Assembly (NCBI GenBank): GCA_947462335.1
Contig: OX381714.1
Coordinates: 16,154,618-16,218,617, forward strand
Source: Harmothoe impar
Lineage: Eukaryota; Annelida; Polychaeta; Phyllodocida; Polynoidae
DNA: 64,000 bases
Direction: 5' to 3'
Below are positions 25,396 to 38,523 of this stretch, piece by piece. The notes below the pieces were generated by a model that saw nothing but the letters and a program-made list of their open reading frames with translations, ran no database searches and was not told the DNA's origin. Position numbers and translations under genes: made by a program. Every line of letters starts with the position of its first letter. Positions within the stretch are counted from its first letter, which is position 1.

Positions 25396-25977
25396 CGGTA
25401 GCAAATATATCATACATATCCATAGGAAGCAAATAATCCCCCTATACATTAAACTACGTTTGTGCTGGTTGTATAACATGCCCAAGTATGTGGGTAATAT
25501 AGCAAAATGAATGTTCAAGTCTGGGCGTTGACACAGTAATATGAGTCACACCAACTCCCCTCATTGAGTTACTCCACAATGTATTCTACACTAAAGTATT
25601 CATCATGTCAATACATGAACATGTCGGTCCAGCCAACCCTTGTCTACTCTAGGCACTGCTGTGTACTGTCCTCCTCAGATTACCCGACATGGTCCCTTCT
25701 GCTCACGTTGTGCCAGCAGTCGGTGCCTCTCTCGGAGGCCCCGTCTGTATTGAATCAGATTAAATGGTTCTTTTCTTCATTACTTAGAGCTGGCAGCATA
25801 GACGGCCAGTGCTTATCAAGAGAGCTCCATGTTAGACACCATAAATAGAAAACTGATTAGGAATTCACTGACAGTATACATTAAACATATTATTTACAGG
25901 AACGAAGAAAGCAAAGCTTTATTATGGAGGTGGGGGATGATTTTGGTTGACAGGGGAGGCGTATAGGATTTTATAAC

Positions 25978-26077
<100 letters not shown>

Positions 26078-27836
26078 GGCTCTCTTAACATATGGTTATA
26101 GGGGAGAAGACCCGACCCCGGCCCCTCCGAGCGACCCGCCCACCCCTACTCCAATCACCTTTCCTACGCTAGTGATTTACATTTATCTAGACAGATCCGA
26201 GAGAATAGACCACCCTGCTTTTTTTCCCATATAATACCGTCCTCGTCTAAATACTATCTATTTGCCAATGTCGTTATATTGGACTCACAGTCAGTTAATA
26301 GTCATTTTAGGCACCCTGTGAACAGCTGATGAAGAATGCCATGGCGAGGAGCTGACAGCAGAGAAACAATTCCCAAATCAAATCACATTGCAATCAGGTT
26401 TGAATTGGTCCTGTGAAATTGAAAGCAATTGAAGTAGATCTCTTTTTCTGCTGCTCTCCCAATAGCCAACTACCCTAATCCCTAGACATCTTGCCAAAGC
26501 AAATAGACTTGATGAGGTGTGTCCTACTGACTGTGTTTCTATACATAGTTTATGGCGCCATTCTATAACGCAATATCTCGCTAATGAAAAACAATAACCC
26601 AAACGAAATTTAAAGAAATCACGTTGTTTGACTTGTGGGCCCAAGATTTGATAATCACAAGAAAACGCATGGAGGAAAGAGTATCAAAATAGGACGTTGT
26701 TGATATTACAGTTTTCTCAGGCATTGGAGGGAAAGTGAATGTCACGGCAATGCTTTTATTTTGAGCAGTGATACAACAAATGAGGTATAACATGTACAAT
26801 ACAACGTCATATTAGGTGGATAGTACAACACTGTGGTTAAGCTGTTATGCTAAATGTGAACAGTTTCTTTTTAATAGTACTGTATTACAATCAAGAAATT
26901 AGTTTGTGAATATGCTGTACCATGCTCTATTCAGAAAGGTATGGCATCGAGGATACTCTACTGGTATAAGATCCTGTCAGGAGATTACATCCACAAGTTG
27001 CATCACACAGCTGTCTCTGTAAATACAGCAATAATCATCGACTTCACATTTCACTCTGCGAATACCGTGTTTAGGTCTGTGAGAATATAGCTGTTCAGAG
27101 CAGGGCATGTGGGAATGGGATTCATTGCAACAGTGGTGCCATCTGGAGATTTCTAAAAGAACCTGCCTGTTCCATTGGTCGAATGTCAATGTAGGCTACA
27201 TTCTGTTTGACTAAGTATATCTTTGATAGCTGAGGCTACTCGTGTATCTGTTTGATTTGATATAATACAGGTGGCATTCTAATTTTAGCAAAACACAATT
27301 TATAAAGCCCCTCTCACACTTCGTATTTGTTTCATTTTTATGGGTTTCGTTGGCTGTTTGCTCCCATTAACCCAGTATTCTGCATTGGCAACCAATGTCG
27401 TGTCTAAAGCCAAATAGTGTAAAGGAAAAAACGGTGTTAAGGCAAGCTGCTGCAGGACAGAGAAGACTCTAGCATTTTCAGTCAATCATAGGGATTACAT
27501 GCTACAATGTATTTGAAAAAGTCTTAGCAAATATTTTTGGTCAAGAAAGTCTCCTAATCATCTCATTTATATCCCCAACCATTCCGTGATATCCCTAGTT
27601 ACTGGAGAAATCTGTGTGCCATCGTGATAATCTGTGATTCAATATGCTGTGAAAATGCAATGATGACTCATACTTTCCTGGTACTTTAAAGATGTTTTAC
27701 ATGAAATACGTTTATATTTTTTTGGCCTAATATATCAGCTTTAAATATGTATAATATAATATAATATATATAACCTCTATCTGATAAACGTTCAAAATAT
27801 CTATATCATACTCACTGTTGCCCTTACTACTTTCAG

Positions 27837-29040
27837 GGGGAGTTGGACCTATCCCAGTTCCAGTTCGAGGACACAGGTAACCAAGGTTATGGCCTGACGC
27901 ACCAGTCGTCCCAGGAGTACTCGCCCCAACACGGCTACCATGGCTACCCAGGGGACCCCTACAGCCCCCCTCCCGCCCGCAACGGCGACAACGGACACGT
28001 CTACGGACACACGATAGGTGGCGCGCCGCCCGCCCCTTCACTTCCGCCCGGAAGTGGGGGTGGTGGTCTGCCGCCGCCGCTTCCTCCAGGGCGGAATAGC
28101 CTGGGGAGCTTACACAGTGGGGGCAGCATGCCCCCCTACTCGGCCCCTCAGTACCCGGCCGACCCTTACAACAACGGGCCGCGCTCACTCAGCCCGCCGC
28201 CGCCCCCGCCAGGGTTCGACATGGGGTCGACGATCACGTCGCCGCCCTCCTCCGCGTCGTCGTCACAACCGGAAGAGCTGTACGAGACGCGGCTGCCGAC
28301 GCGGCTGGACGAGGTCCCGGCGCACCTCCTCCAGCAGCAGCAGCAGCACGTGCAGGGGGGTGCGGAGAACTATTACGGATCACAACTTCCGGTGGTAGCG
28401 CCGATGCAGCCGCATCACGGGTTGGATAACGGTTACCCGGCGCCGCATGAACTCTACGAGACGACGCTACCCCGGCCCGGCCCCACCCACGCCCCCCCGC
28501 CCCCGCACATCCCCAACTCGAATTCCTCCTCGGTGCTGAGACGCAGCTCGAGCAGTTCGAGCAGCTCACATACCACTCACTCCCACTCCTCGTACGCCGG
28601 AAGTAAAGAGAGCGTCATGCCACCCGAGTACTTCGGAACCGGAAATGCACACTTACAGCCCATGATGGGCCACCACATAGGGCAGACGGCGTCTCCCGAC
28701 ACTGACTTCCCGCCGCCGCCACCGCCTCAGTTCTTCCAGTCTGTGCCGTCGGCGCCGTCGTCGATGCCGGGGTCGCCCCAGCGGCCGCCGCCCCCGACCC
28801 TCCCCAAAACCTACAAGCCCACCAATGGCGGCCCGCCCCCGCCGCCCCCTCTGTCGACGATGCCGCGCACTAACAACCACAACCACCACCAGGGGGGGAA
28901 CCAGCAGTACGGGGGGCCGCCGCCCCCGCCGCCGCTAGGGTCGCTGCCCTCACATCACCACCAGCAGCAGCAACACGACTCTGCAGCCCTGGCCGCACAG
29001 CTGCAGGGCATCAACCTGAGGGCTACCTCTCCTCCTGAAG
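27837..29040 (+). CDS. Large Pro/His/Ser-rich exon with EVH1, SH3 and profilin ligands and a WH2-like motif
   Basis: A 1204-nt exon runs from acceptor TACTTTCAG to donor GAAG|GTAAGG, entering in phase 0 and leaving in phase 1 (401 codons plus one base). It begins GELDLSQFQFEDTGNQ. The body is Pro, Gly, His, Ser and Gln rich with two related tyrosine motifs, EELYETRLP and HELYETTLP. From 28704 it reads DFPPPPPPQFF, matching the acidic-FPPPP ligand of Ena/VASP EVH1 domains. RPPPPTLPKTYKP follows near 28783, then two GGPPPPPPL runs of the profilin/SH3-ligand type. It ends with LAAQLQGINLRAT, a degenerate WH2/thymosin-type motif (short amphipathic helix plus LRAT for LKKT). The exon is very GC- and CpG-rich in an AT-rich setting. 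The set of ligands suggests an actin-filament assembly scaffold at the cell cortex; this is inference from motifs, and I cannot assign an orthologue. Confidence 0.85.
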
Positions 29041-29067
29041 GTAAGGCATTCACAGACCTATTGTTTG

Positions 29068-29343
29068 TTAACCCTTTATTTAAAGTGCTTCAGCCCTTTA
29101 AGGACGGTATGATGCCTTAATGCATCATGCCCTTGATCGTCACAATACATGAATGCAGCCCTGGTGATTAAATCTCCAGTGCTGCATTCAAGCCTCATGC
29201 CGACCCTGTATATAAGGTTGAAACACTCTCAAAGTGTCGACATGATGAACCAATGCAGCACGGCGAGTTACTCCCTGGGGCTGCATTGGTGCATCATGAC
29301 GATCAAAGTCTTTTTTTAGCGACATGCCGTCCTTGGAGGTTAA
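29068..29343. mobile_element. TTAA-palindrome MITE copy 7, beside the exon 29040 donor
   Basis: TTAACCCTTTATTTAAAG to GACATGCCGTCCTTGGAGGTTAA. It begins 28 bases after the splice donor, so an unspliced reading frame runs into it and stops at 29118. Confidence 0.82.
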
Positions 29344-29469
29344 GGTGATATTACTGGGGGCAGCATCTACACAGACGAATGTAGCACTTACCTGGCTGAT
29401 CTCACAACTGGTAAGGTACCTTGCAAAGAGCAATGTATCTAGACCTTTTGCGCTTTGTTTTGCAACAGG

Positions 29470-29696
29470 TGAATTGCTCCCAGGAATACCCTTTGCCATG
29501 ATGATGCATAAATGCAGCCCCGGCGAGTATACCTCATCAGGGATGCATGCATGCATCATGACAATGGAGTTCACCAACCAGGTAGTGCCAGGATGATGCA
29601 TAAATGCAGCCCTGGTGGGTTACTCACCCAAGGCTGCATTCATGCATCATGTCGACACTAGATCATTAAAACAATATGCTGCCCATAAAGGATTAA
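29470..29696. mobile_element. TTAA-palindrome MITE copy 8
   Basis: Two hairpin modules; right end GCTGCCCATAAAGGATTAA; left end decayed. Confidence 0.75.
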
Positions 29697-31414
29697 CTGT
29701 GATAATCTTAACAATAACACGTTTACATGCACAAGTAAGTCCTTGCTTCTTCAATCATTGTGCAATTGAATGGGAGATAATATTGTTCTCGAATCTGATG
29801 TGCGTGCAACGTAGACTCTAAAACCAATACAAGTAATAAAAGAGTAAGCAGGTATAAATCAGGTTGCATGACCGTGCCCAGTGTGAACCTCTGGGGTATA
29901 GGTTAATTTCCTGTTTGTAGGACATGTACTAGAATCTAGTCAATGGCATATATAATAGAGCGACTCCATGCATATATGTGCTTAGGTATCATCACTACAA
30001 CTTAGTACAAGCTACTTGAAATATACTTGAAATGAAATACTCATCAGTGATCCAGCAAAAAAAAAAGGTTGTATTTGTGTATTTTCTTTCTATATATTGC
30101 CATGTATCTCGGCGGATCCACAATCCAACTTATCAGTATTCAATCCCTTAAAATGTCGACAAATAATTCGCATCCATATATTCATAAGTGATAATTTATC
30201 TCTAAATACAGTCATGCCTGCTCTATTTGTATTCATGGTTGCCATGGACCAACATGCAGCGGAGGAGGGCGCTAGAAAGAATGGGCTCTAGGCATACATA
30301 TACTGTCCATATCCTAAGCCTTTAGTTTCGCTATTGCCCCTTGTCAAAAGGAGCCTAGCAGTAGCCATCCCATCCTCCTATTCAGGCCATGCGTGGTGGG
30401 TCTCATCCCAATCATGGCGCGGACCACTTACGGCACCTGGTGTGAATGAACAGAACTAGCGGCGCATGCAAACTGCCACCTGGCAGCGGGAAGTTAAAAG
30501 CTACCTAGGCAGCCCCAATGTTAGAGCTTGCTGTGTGCAGCTATGTCATGGGTTATGGTTTTGGAACTTTTTAATGTCTAGATTTGTAGTTAGGCATAGT
30601 GTCCATTGCAAACTGTTATTAATATGTGACTAAAGAAGCCTTTATCTAGTAGCTTATAAATGGTAATTGATTATCATTTTAGGCATTGCCTTGTATCTTT
30701 ATAGGCCTTATATTTAGATTACATATTCTATTATCTAAAGCAATCCGAATTTAATGATGATTTGAGCGGTGATTTCCATACGCTCATTTAGCATATGGTA
30801 ATAACATCAACAACAAATCGTATTTGCCTAAAAGAATAGACTGATGTTCTCATTGAGTTTACAATACGTGACCCGTGCTCCAGTAACTACAAAGAATCTA
30901 AACCTTGTTCAGATGCAAAAAATGCGGTGTGTATCAATATTATACTATTGAACATAATGGTGCCTGTCATCTTCAGGACATCTTGTTGTATCATGTGAAG
31001 ATCCACCTCTCAATTGGATGTCTCCGTGCAGAAATGTGAATATGAGAGGTGGTAGGATATACTTAAGACAGACTGTAAGCCATATAGACAAAGTCCCATG
31101 ACAATGGGATGCATTTACACCGCTAAGGCATATCACAGTGTAGGCCTAGTGCGATATGTCCAGGCCCCAAACAGTGTGTAGTACAATACTACTGTATCAT
31201 ACTGGGCTGGATTTAGTTTTTAAAACACACATTTTATGTCCCCACTGTCTCAAAATTAAGATTTATCAACAAATTTGGAGGGCATGGAGTATGGCTACAC
31301 CGTAGTCCACGGGTTGTGGAGTGCGGACCTCCCATAGGTTTACCATAGAGAATGCCTGATCAGCTATGTCACAAAAAGACAAAGGTTCACAAGTTTTAGT
31401 CTGGTCTGTAGAGT

Positions 31415-31500
31415 GGGTTATTTCATGAGCTAAAGATCAGGCCGTGAAATACAGAATTCTTTGGTTAAATCAATGGCACTGCTGTATTTCATAAGGAAAG
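31415..31500. mobile_element. GGTTATTTCATG hairpin MITE, copy B
   Basis: GGGTTATTTCATGAGC, internal GTGAAATACAGAATTCTTTGG and CAATGGCACTGCTGTATTTC align with 43579-43653. Confidence 0.65.
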
Positions 31501-32585
31501 AAATAAAGACTTAGACACAGTCTAACTGCTGACTAGGTAAGGTATGGAAGGTGGTAAAGGTGAGGCTGTACTGAGGAGACTGGGGGTGCGTGGAGTTCTC
31601 TGTAGTTTCTATTGCCAACTGGCATGGAGGATTCCAAGTACACAAGGGACCCTAGCCAACTGACTATTATCAACAGGATCCTCTTTAAGTTTTCACTCAC
31701 AGGTATATTGGCTAGGACGAGCTTTTAGTGATGAAAAATGCGTAGGCAATGTAGATTGATGTTGGGATGGCGTTTCTAAATAGTTCTTTGATATTGTAGA
31801 CATGTTGATCAAGTGCAACACTGCATTCTATACATTAAGAAACCCAGTGCTTTTGCTCTTAGTTGTGGCATAATTCAATGGTATTCAATACAAACTTGTG
31901 TTATGCCTTCATGTGGGAAAGGACATTCAGCAAACTAATACATGATTTAAATGTAGTTCTCTAAAGATTATAATCCATATCATAACTATCAAAGGAATCA
32001 TATCCAAGGCAGTCTAAGGACTAATATGTTAATGACAATATTAGGAAGCTAATGTGTCAGCTATACTGACTAGGTGACAGGTGTCTGGGCGGCTAATTCA
32101 TCCTATTACGGTATAATCACCCCCTGGGCTGCTATCAAAGTATGCCTGACCTAGTTTCCACTCACCCCACTCTGCCCCCTTTGTCATAACTTAAAAGCCA
32201 AAAGAAAACCAAAAGAAAAAAGAAAACGTTCAAAACAGTATCGTGCACAATTACACTTCATATTCGTGTGAGTAAAGAATTTTACGCGTCTGGTAGCTCT
32301 TTTGGGGTCACCGCGGACAAAGAAAATTTGATTTAAAAAAGTGATAAGGCCAAGTATTTTTTATCTTTAACTTAATGTTACCCCTTTTTAGTGGGGGTGT
32401 CCCATTTCCCCAATAACACTGCTTTGTTGTGTGAAATTGGCACAGTTCCACGGTGCCTGCATTTGATATCCCCAGGTCTACATGTCACATGCTACACGCG
32501 GGTTATTATAATAAGGGGTATATTTACAGGAAGCATGTTCATCATGTATTGACCAGCTGTTGAACTGTCCTGTTGTATACAGTGG

Positions 32586-32806
32586 TTAACCCTTTAGGGG
32601 CCGCATAGTGCTGTGACCATTGTCGTCATGATGCATGAATGCATCCCTGGAGAATGTTTCATTCATCATATAGACCCTTCGAGAGTGTATCAATCCCATT
32701 ACATAGGGTTGACATGAGGTATGAATGTAGCTACTCGCCAGGGGGCTGCAATTATAACAATACAGGGGATAATCCATTAAACACTATGTAGTTCTGAAAT
32801 GGTTAA
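32586..32806. mobile_element. TTAA-palindrome MITE copy 9
   Basis: TTAACCCTTTAGGGGCCGC to ATGTAGTTCTGAAATGGTTAA; interior modules shortened. Confidence 0.82.
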
Positions 32807-33084
32807 AAGCATATTCAGCATATGGCTCCTAAATACAATCATGTAACTCCTGACCTGATTATCATGTAACTGTTAGATCACCTGCTTCATAGCCCTCTGT
32901 ATACAGAGTAACAATGGGAACAGTTCTGGAAACAAAGGTCCACTGACGGCGGGTAAATCCCTGATCTATTATTAATGCAGGCTGTATAATAGCTTTATGG
33001 TATGGAGGATCCACCGTCATTACTAGCAGTCATTCCCCCTGTACATCATCAGTACCTGGCATGGTAACCAAGTGTACATCTTGT

Positions 33085-33291
33085 TTAACCCTTTAAAGAC
33101 GGCATAGTGTTTTAATATATTATGTCCCTTGTCGCCATGGTACATGAATGCTGCCCTGGCGAATAATTCGCCAGTGCAGCATTCACACATGATATCAACC
33201 ACATTTTCTTACTCGCCAAGGTTGCATTTATGCATCATAACGACCAGGGGGCATGATGCATTAAAGCACTATGCGGCCTTTAAAGGCCTAA
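33085..33291. mobile_element. TTAA-palindrome MITE copy 10
   Basis: TTAACCCTTTAAAGACGGC to TATGCGGCCTTTAAAGGCCTAA. Interior GCGAATAATTCGCCAG hairpin loop. Confidence 0.85.
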
Positions 33292-34625
33292 GACCAGCAG
33301 AAACATGAGTAACTCAACTCTATTGAGGCCAAAACCAACTCGTAGAACTGATCCTGCAAAGGGCAGAGCTCTGCGGACTGGTCGGGTTCTTGGAAATATG
33401 CTCTGTTTTGTCATCTTAAAAACGGAGAGCACTTATATCCCAACTGTGTGATTTAGTGTGAATAAAATGTATTAAATGGCACCTCAATAACCGGTTGCCT
33501 AACAATAGTAAAATACAAGAGTTTCTAATTTGAGGCTAAATAACATAGCAAAGTATTGGGAAACTGTTGCTACCCCGCGTTGAGTTTGAGTTTATCCTAT
33601 TAGGGGTGGCACTGTACTCATTCATACATGGAGAGTCTGAGCTTTGTTTTCCAATGACAGATGGACAATAGCTAGGTTCAAACTACACCACCTGCTCAGA
33701 GACCTGTGGTATGAGTTATTGCCTCTGGTCACAAGAGCACATGAGCAATAGGCACAGACTAGTGAGCATTGTACTACAAGGTCAGGAAGTGTACCAATTT
33801 AATACATTGCTCTACATTTTAAATCCGGATTTTGAATTTTGAATTCAATGCATGTAATCCCAGAAGAGATCGAAAAAGAAGGCATGCACAAAAGTAGCAC
33901 TGAGTCAAATGTGTATGCTCATATTTATTGAGAATTTCAGTAGTTTAAGCAATTTGTATTGACATAATGCACCATCCCACCGGGTATTCTGGTGCATGTA
34001 GCAATTTAACTCTTCCATTACATCGATCGGGCATGTCAAGGACTGCTTGCTTAGTGCTGCTAGTGGAAATATGCTTTGTATACATAAGGGGACAAAAACT
34101 GTGTCCCGTTTTTTTAGAATACTATTCAAACATGGAAATGACACGGGAGTTTTTCCAATAGTGCCTAGGCAACAGCCCGACCCTTTTATGTGGCTTATTT
34201 TATTAATTCCTATCGACGTTTCCACTCATCCAGGGCCCTGGAAATATTTGTTCTTTTCAATAACAGCTACAAAATCAAGTTCAATCAGTTAAATCCAATA
34301 GTTTAGATTATCTCCCTGAGAGCCACCTCTCGCCAACATGCTTGATGGCGACTTCTGCGTACAGCAAGTGCATTGTATTTGTGCATAACTGACTGCAATA
34401 TACGAGGAGAGCATACAGACTATGGGGGCCGCCATCATTGGATGACTCCAGAGCAACTCCCAGGAGCACCATACCTCGATTGAGCAACGTAGTTTGTGCA
34501 TGGGTTTTTAAATTGTGATTTGCTGCATTTCTTTTTGTTGCAAATGTGATTTTTTTAGAGCATACCGAGACTATGGGATTCATGATTGAATTCAAGCACA
34601 AGGATGAGCGAATTACATTGCATAA

Positions 34626-34765
34626 TAAGGCAGTATGCTGCCCTCAAAGGGTTAATTATATAATACGGCACTATACTGCGATTAAAGGGTTAACTGTATA
34701 CTAAAGCACTATTCTGCCATTGAATGGTTAACTGTTTAACTGTATGCTAGCTTAAAGGGATAACT
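34626..34765. repeat. Run of four solo MITE termini
   Basis: CTGCCCTCAAAGGGTTAA, CTGCGATTAAAGGGTTAA, CTGCCATTGAATGGTTAA and GCTTAAAGGGATAA follow one another at 40-50 bp spacing, each a right end of the TTAA family without an interior. Confidence 0.7.
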
Positions 34766-36654
34766 GTGAGGCCCCTGTAGTACAGCATGTAGTAGTGATG
34801 AGGCATTGTCAGGCCTGACAGCTGATGGGGGGAGTGGTCACAGGCCAATCACTGCTCACACGCCATACACCCAGACCCTCTTTGTACCTCTTTGTCTCAA
34901 CGGCGGTTATTAAATGCAGCTTTAAAGGGCATTAAATGACATCCGATCAATCTGGCCGTTGCATGACTGAATCATAGAGAATATTGGATGTCCTAGGAGA
35001 CTGGCTGCGATTGATAGGTAGCGTTTATCCAGCAGGTTTCTTAAAGTGCCTGTCAAATGTTGGATTTGATTAAAGATGTTACCGGGGGAAAGCCCATTCA
35101 TAATAAATGCAGTGTATCATATCTAGGTCATTTGCCATTGTTAGATTTATTATAGCAATAGCAAAAGAGCAAATCTGCTTGAATAAGACTAAGAACATGA
35201 ACCAGATATTTTTATTGTGTGAAACAAAAAACAATCTGTCTTAACTGCTTAAGATGTCAGATTGCCTAAAAACGAATTATTTCATCCAGCAAAATGCACA
35301 CGGTGACGTTTCTTTGAAGAAACAAACGATTCCTGGCACTTTGATGCTGTCATTACATGCAATGTTTTTGTCGCTGATTGAAAGTGCCTTTACCAAGAAA
35401 CCATTATTCAATATTAAGGATGAAATAAAAGCACACAGAGAGAGTAGGTCATCAGAACCCTAGTACGCCCAGCCAATCCCCCTTTTCTATTAATCACACA
35501 TCACATAATCTATTATGGTTAAGCGGGTCACACAACATACCGCCATCACACAACTAACCACCAATAACAAGCCCAGTTTGCCATTAACCGGCCATTTTGC
35601 TTACCGGAAATGACATAAGCTGCGCCTGCGCATTACGAGGTGCTGTCGTATCTGGGTCAAGGCATTATGGGAAAACTGATGTCTATTGAGGATAGAGGAA
35701 GGGGGTTGATTGATGGGGATTTAATTATTCGTTATTCACTCTGGTTTTTCTGTTGTGCTGACAATGTTTACTAAGTGACAGGCTCGTGGATATGCCCATT
35801 AATTCCTGCTGATAATGGCATTGATTTAATTAACTGTCAAAGCGTTCATGTCTTCCCACATTGCCGGTATCTAGAGAACCATATTCACCCAAAGGTTCCT
35901 TGATTGCCAAATTGAGATCCAGTATCCAATGGCTGACAGATTCAATTTGAATACACGGCAGGAAGAAAGAATTGCATTATTCTAATGTATTACGTCAAGA
36001 TGATTTGCACAGAATATTATCAGCTTGAAAGCAAATGCATTTCAAGAAATCATCAACTATTTCTTGATATTAAGGTGTCGGCCGAGAGACGTCCCACCGG
36101 GATACCAGACTGTTAGGCGGTGGTATTCAGAGAGGAATAGACTTAAGCACAGCGGTCCTGGACTAGACTGGATCAATATACCCATCACACAACACCCTAA
36201 ATCCGCTGTGCATTTGTGACCTACTGTACATGAATGCCATGAATAGGCTCCCAATATGGGTAGTGCTGAGTCCCACGTGTGCCGAACGTAGTAAAACCCT
36301 CATTGTCTGTCCTGGATTCATTATTGAAGGGCTTCAATCAATGTCCCGCCCCCACTGCTGTCCTGCTACAGTCTCCAAGCATTGTGGTGGTGACAGCTGA
36401 GGGAGGCGGCACGCATGAATGGGTTTCATTGTGTCAGGTTACCATGGTTACCCCATCCCAGAGGACCTGTCCTCCTCATTATGGAAGTCACACTTTGGGG
36501 AGGTGTGAAGTTTTGGAGGAGTGTGAGGGTTGCAATATGGCGTGAATATTTTGCTTCAACTGCAAAGTGAGCTTCAGTCTTTGCAAGGTGTGTCGAATTT
36601 AAAAAGGGATTGTGAGGGAATTTAGAGGAACTTGGTCGCAGACGTGGAGAGGGG

Positions 36655-36765
36655 GCAGGGATGCAGAAAGAGAAAGACAGACAGACAGAGCCAGAGAGAC
36701 AGACGCAGATAGAGATAGAGAGACAGAAAGACGGACAGAGGGGAGAGGGAGAGGGGCAGAGAACA
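36655..36765 (+). repeat. GACAGA / GAGAGG microsatellite
   Basis: AGAGACAGACGCAGATAGAG-like purine repeat; no coding evidence. Confidence 0.9.
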
Positions 36766-37625
36766 GGCTAAGTAGCCCCATACGCATCTTGCGGGTGACT
36801 GTAAGTAGTATAGTACGAGTGTGGTTTGGTCATGGTGTCTGTTGATAGCTGTGGGCATCATGGATGGGGTATATAAAGTCAATACTGATTTGGGACTCAG
36901 CAATAAATGCGTCAATTTTGTTCAATTACAATTGAGATGTACATCATATATATAAAGAGAGACATCTTCAGCAGAAGTGTTCATCAGTTGTGCCTTCTAC
37001 TGCCCTAGAAACGCTGATAATAATGGTATAAAGCACCAACCTAGTTTGTGGTTAGACGTCTGTTCCAAAATCAAATAGAAAATAATCAAATGGGGATGTG
37101 TCTACATCTAACAGGTCTCTGAATAGGCCCAGGGACACTTAACATCTGTTCTAGGGCATTAACGAGCTCTAACCCTGCCTAATAAGGCCCAAAAAGGGTC
37201 TAGTGAAAGGGTGCACCTCCTAATAGAGGTAATGATTGAGAAGTGGGTGGGGCTAGCGGTGTCTGGGCAATGTGTCTACACCCTCCCACACAAAACTAGA
37301 CCCTAGTTTATCTAAAAATGGAACTGCACTCCAGGCAGGCATTCATCTCCTCTCCACCCCCACCCCCGTCCTCCATGCCCCCATCCTTCACCCTACGACC
37401 CATCGCTTAGCCGCCCCTAGTCAATTGGCGCCCCTAGGCCCTACCCCCAGCCCACCTCCAATTAGCCCAGACCCCGACCCCCCCCCCTTCCTCCCCTCTT
37501 GGGCCCTTGTTGTGCCTGATCAGAACAAATGGTGCAGCTTCGGCCAAACAGGCTGCCCTCCTGTCCATCAATGTATGGATGTCTGTTTGGAATTTTCTGC
37601 CCCTCTAACCCTATTTTCCCCTGCT

Positions 37626-37715
37626 AACCCTTTATTGTCATGATCCACCAATGCTACCTTGGCGAGTAACTCGCCAGTGTTGCATTCAAGCATCATGCAG
37701 ACCCTACGGGGTTGA
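37626..37715. mobile_element. TTAA-palindrome MITE copy, half element
   Basis: One hairpin module (TTGGCGAGTAACTCGCCAG core) preceded by AACCCTTTATTGTCATGAT; right terminus missing. Confidence 0.75.
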
Positions 37716-38366
37716 TTTACTAAAGATACTAAAGAGTTCATATTTCCCTTCTTGTCTCAACAGGCTTATGAGATATGTCCTTATTTGGTAGTGTGTGTAC
37801 AGGCGATGAGAGTTGCCCTTTTCGCAATATCTTATAGGCAATACAATTTCCTCCTGAAAGCCACACTGTCCCTTCTAGTGGCTAGTTGTAGAAACACTCT
37901 ATGTGAGTTTTGTCACACATGTAGCGATGATGTGATACACATAATACAGCTATATCATAACATAAAAAAGGATGTAATTCTCAAAGTTGGAGCAAAAGGG
38001 CTATGCTTAACACAAAAACAGTTCCTTGGCCAACTTTTCATTAAATTTCATATTGAGTATACACATGGGTCCAAGGCTATATCACACTGTTAGCTGGTTA
38101 GTTACACACCTACACACACATGCCAAGTTCCCAGACCCTAGAAGCCCACAGTCCCACAGTTCTCCCATGCTTCACCCTATCTCATTAACATTAGAACACC
38201 CTAAGCCCCTCCCCACCCCCTACCCTACCCCAACCCTACCTCCCACCCTTCCCACGCCCCTGACGCCGGCCAGGCTGCACACCTCTCCCCCACACTTCCC
38301 TGCAGTGCCTCCCTCCTCTCTGCCCGACTCAGTAGGTTGGTGACATCAGTCTGGGCTCTACAACAT

Positions 38367-38523
38367 TATAAAGGCACCCGTTCACTGACTCCCACCCAGC
38401 CTCCCAGGCCGCCTCTACTCTGCTCCACCATCCACTGGACTGGGAAGCACTGCTACTGGTTCAGGTTTATTTGATAACATCTGGACACACACACAAACCA
38501 CAACACTGGTTGAGCTGGCCCAG
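38367..38523 (+). promoter_or_regulatory. TATA promoter with untranslated first exon (candidate)
   Basis: TATAAAGG at 38367-38374 is followed about 30 bases later by a Pro-codon-like, C-rich transcribed-looking stretch and a near-perfect donor CCCAG|GTAAGG at 38523/38524. There is no ATG between the predicted start (about 38400) and the donor, so the exon would be 5' UTR. A CRE-like TGACATCAG lies at 38341. It sits in the long intron between 29041 and 55306, where it could start a shorter transcript containing only the WH2 and later exons. Prediction only. Confidence 0.4.

Noticed and set aside
27727..28889. Antisense and +2 frames (up to 153 codons) over the proline-rich exon
   Set aside because: High GC leaves stops rare in all frames; the sense frame alone joins neighbours in phase.
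37752..38093. 113-codon frame starting at a TTG after a half MITE
   Set aside because: No ATG at the start and no recognisable domain; an acceptor-like TCTCAACAG at its head is not followed by a usable phase-1 donor.
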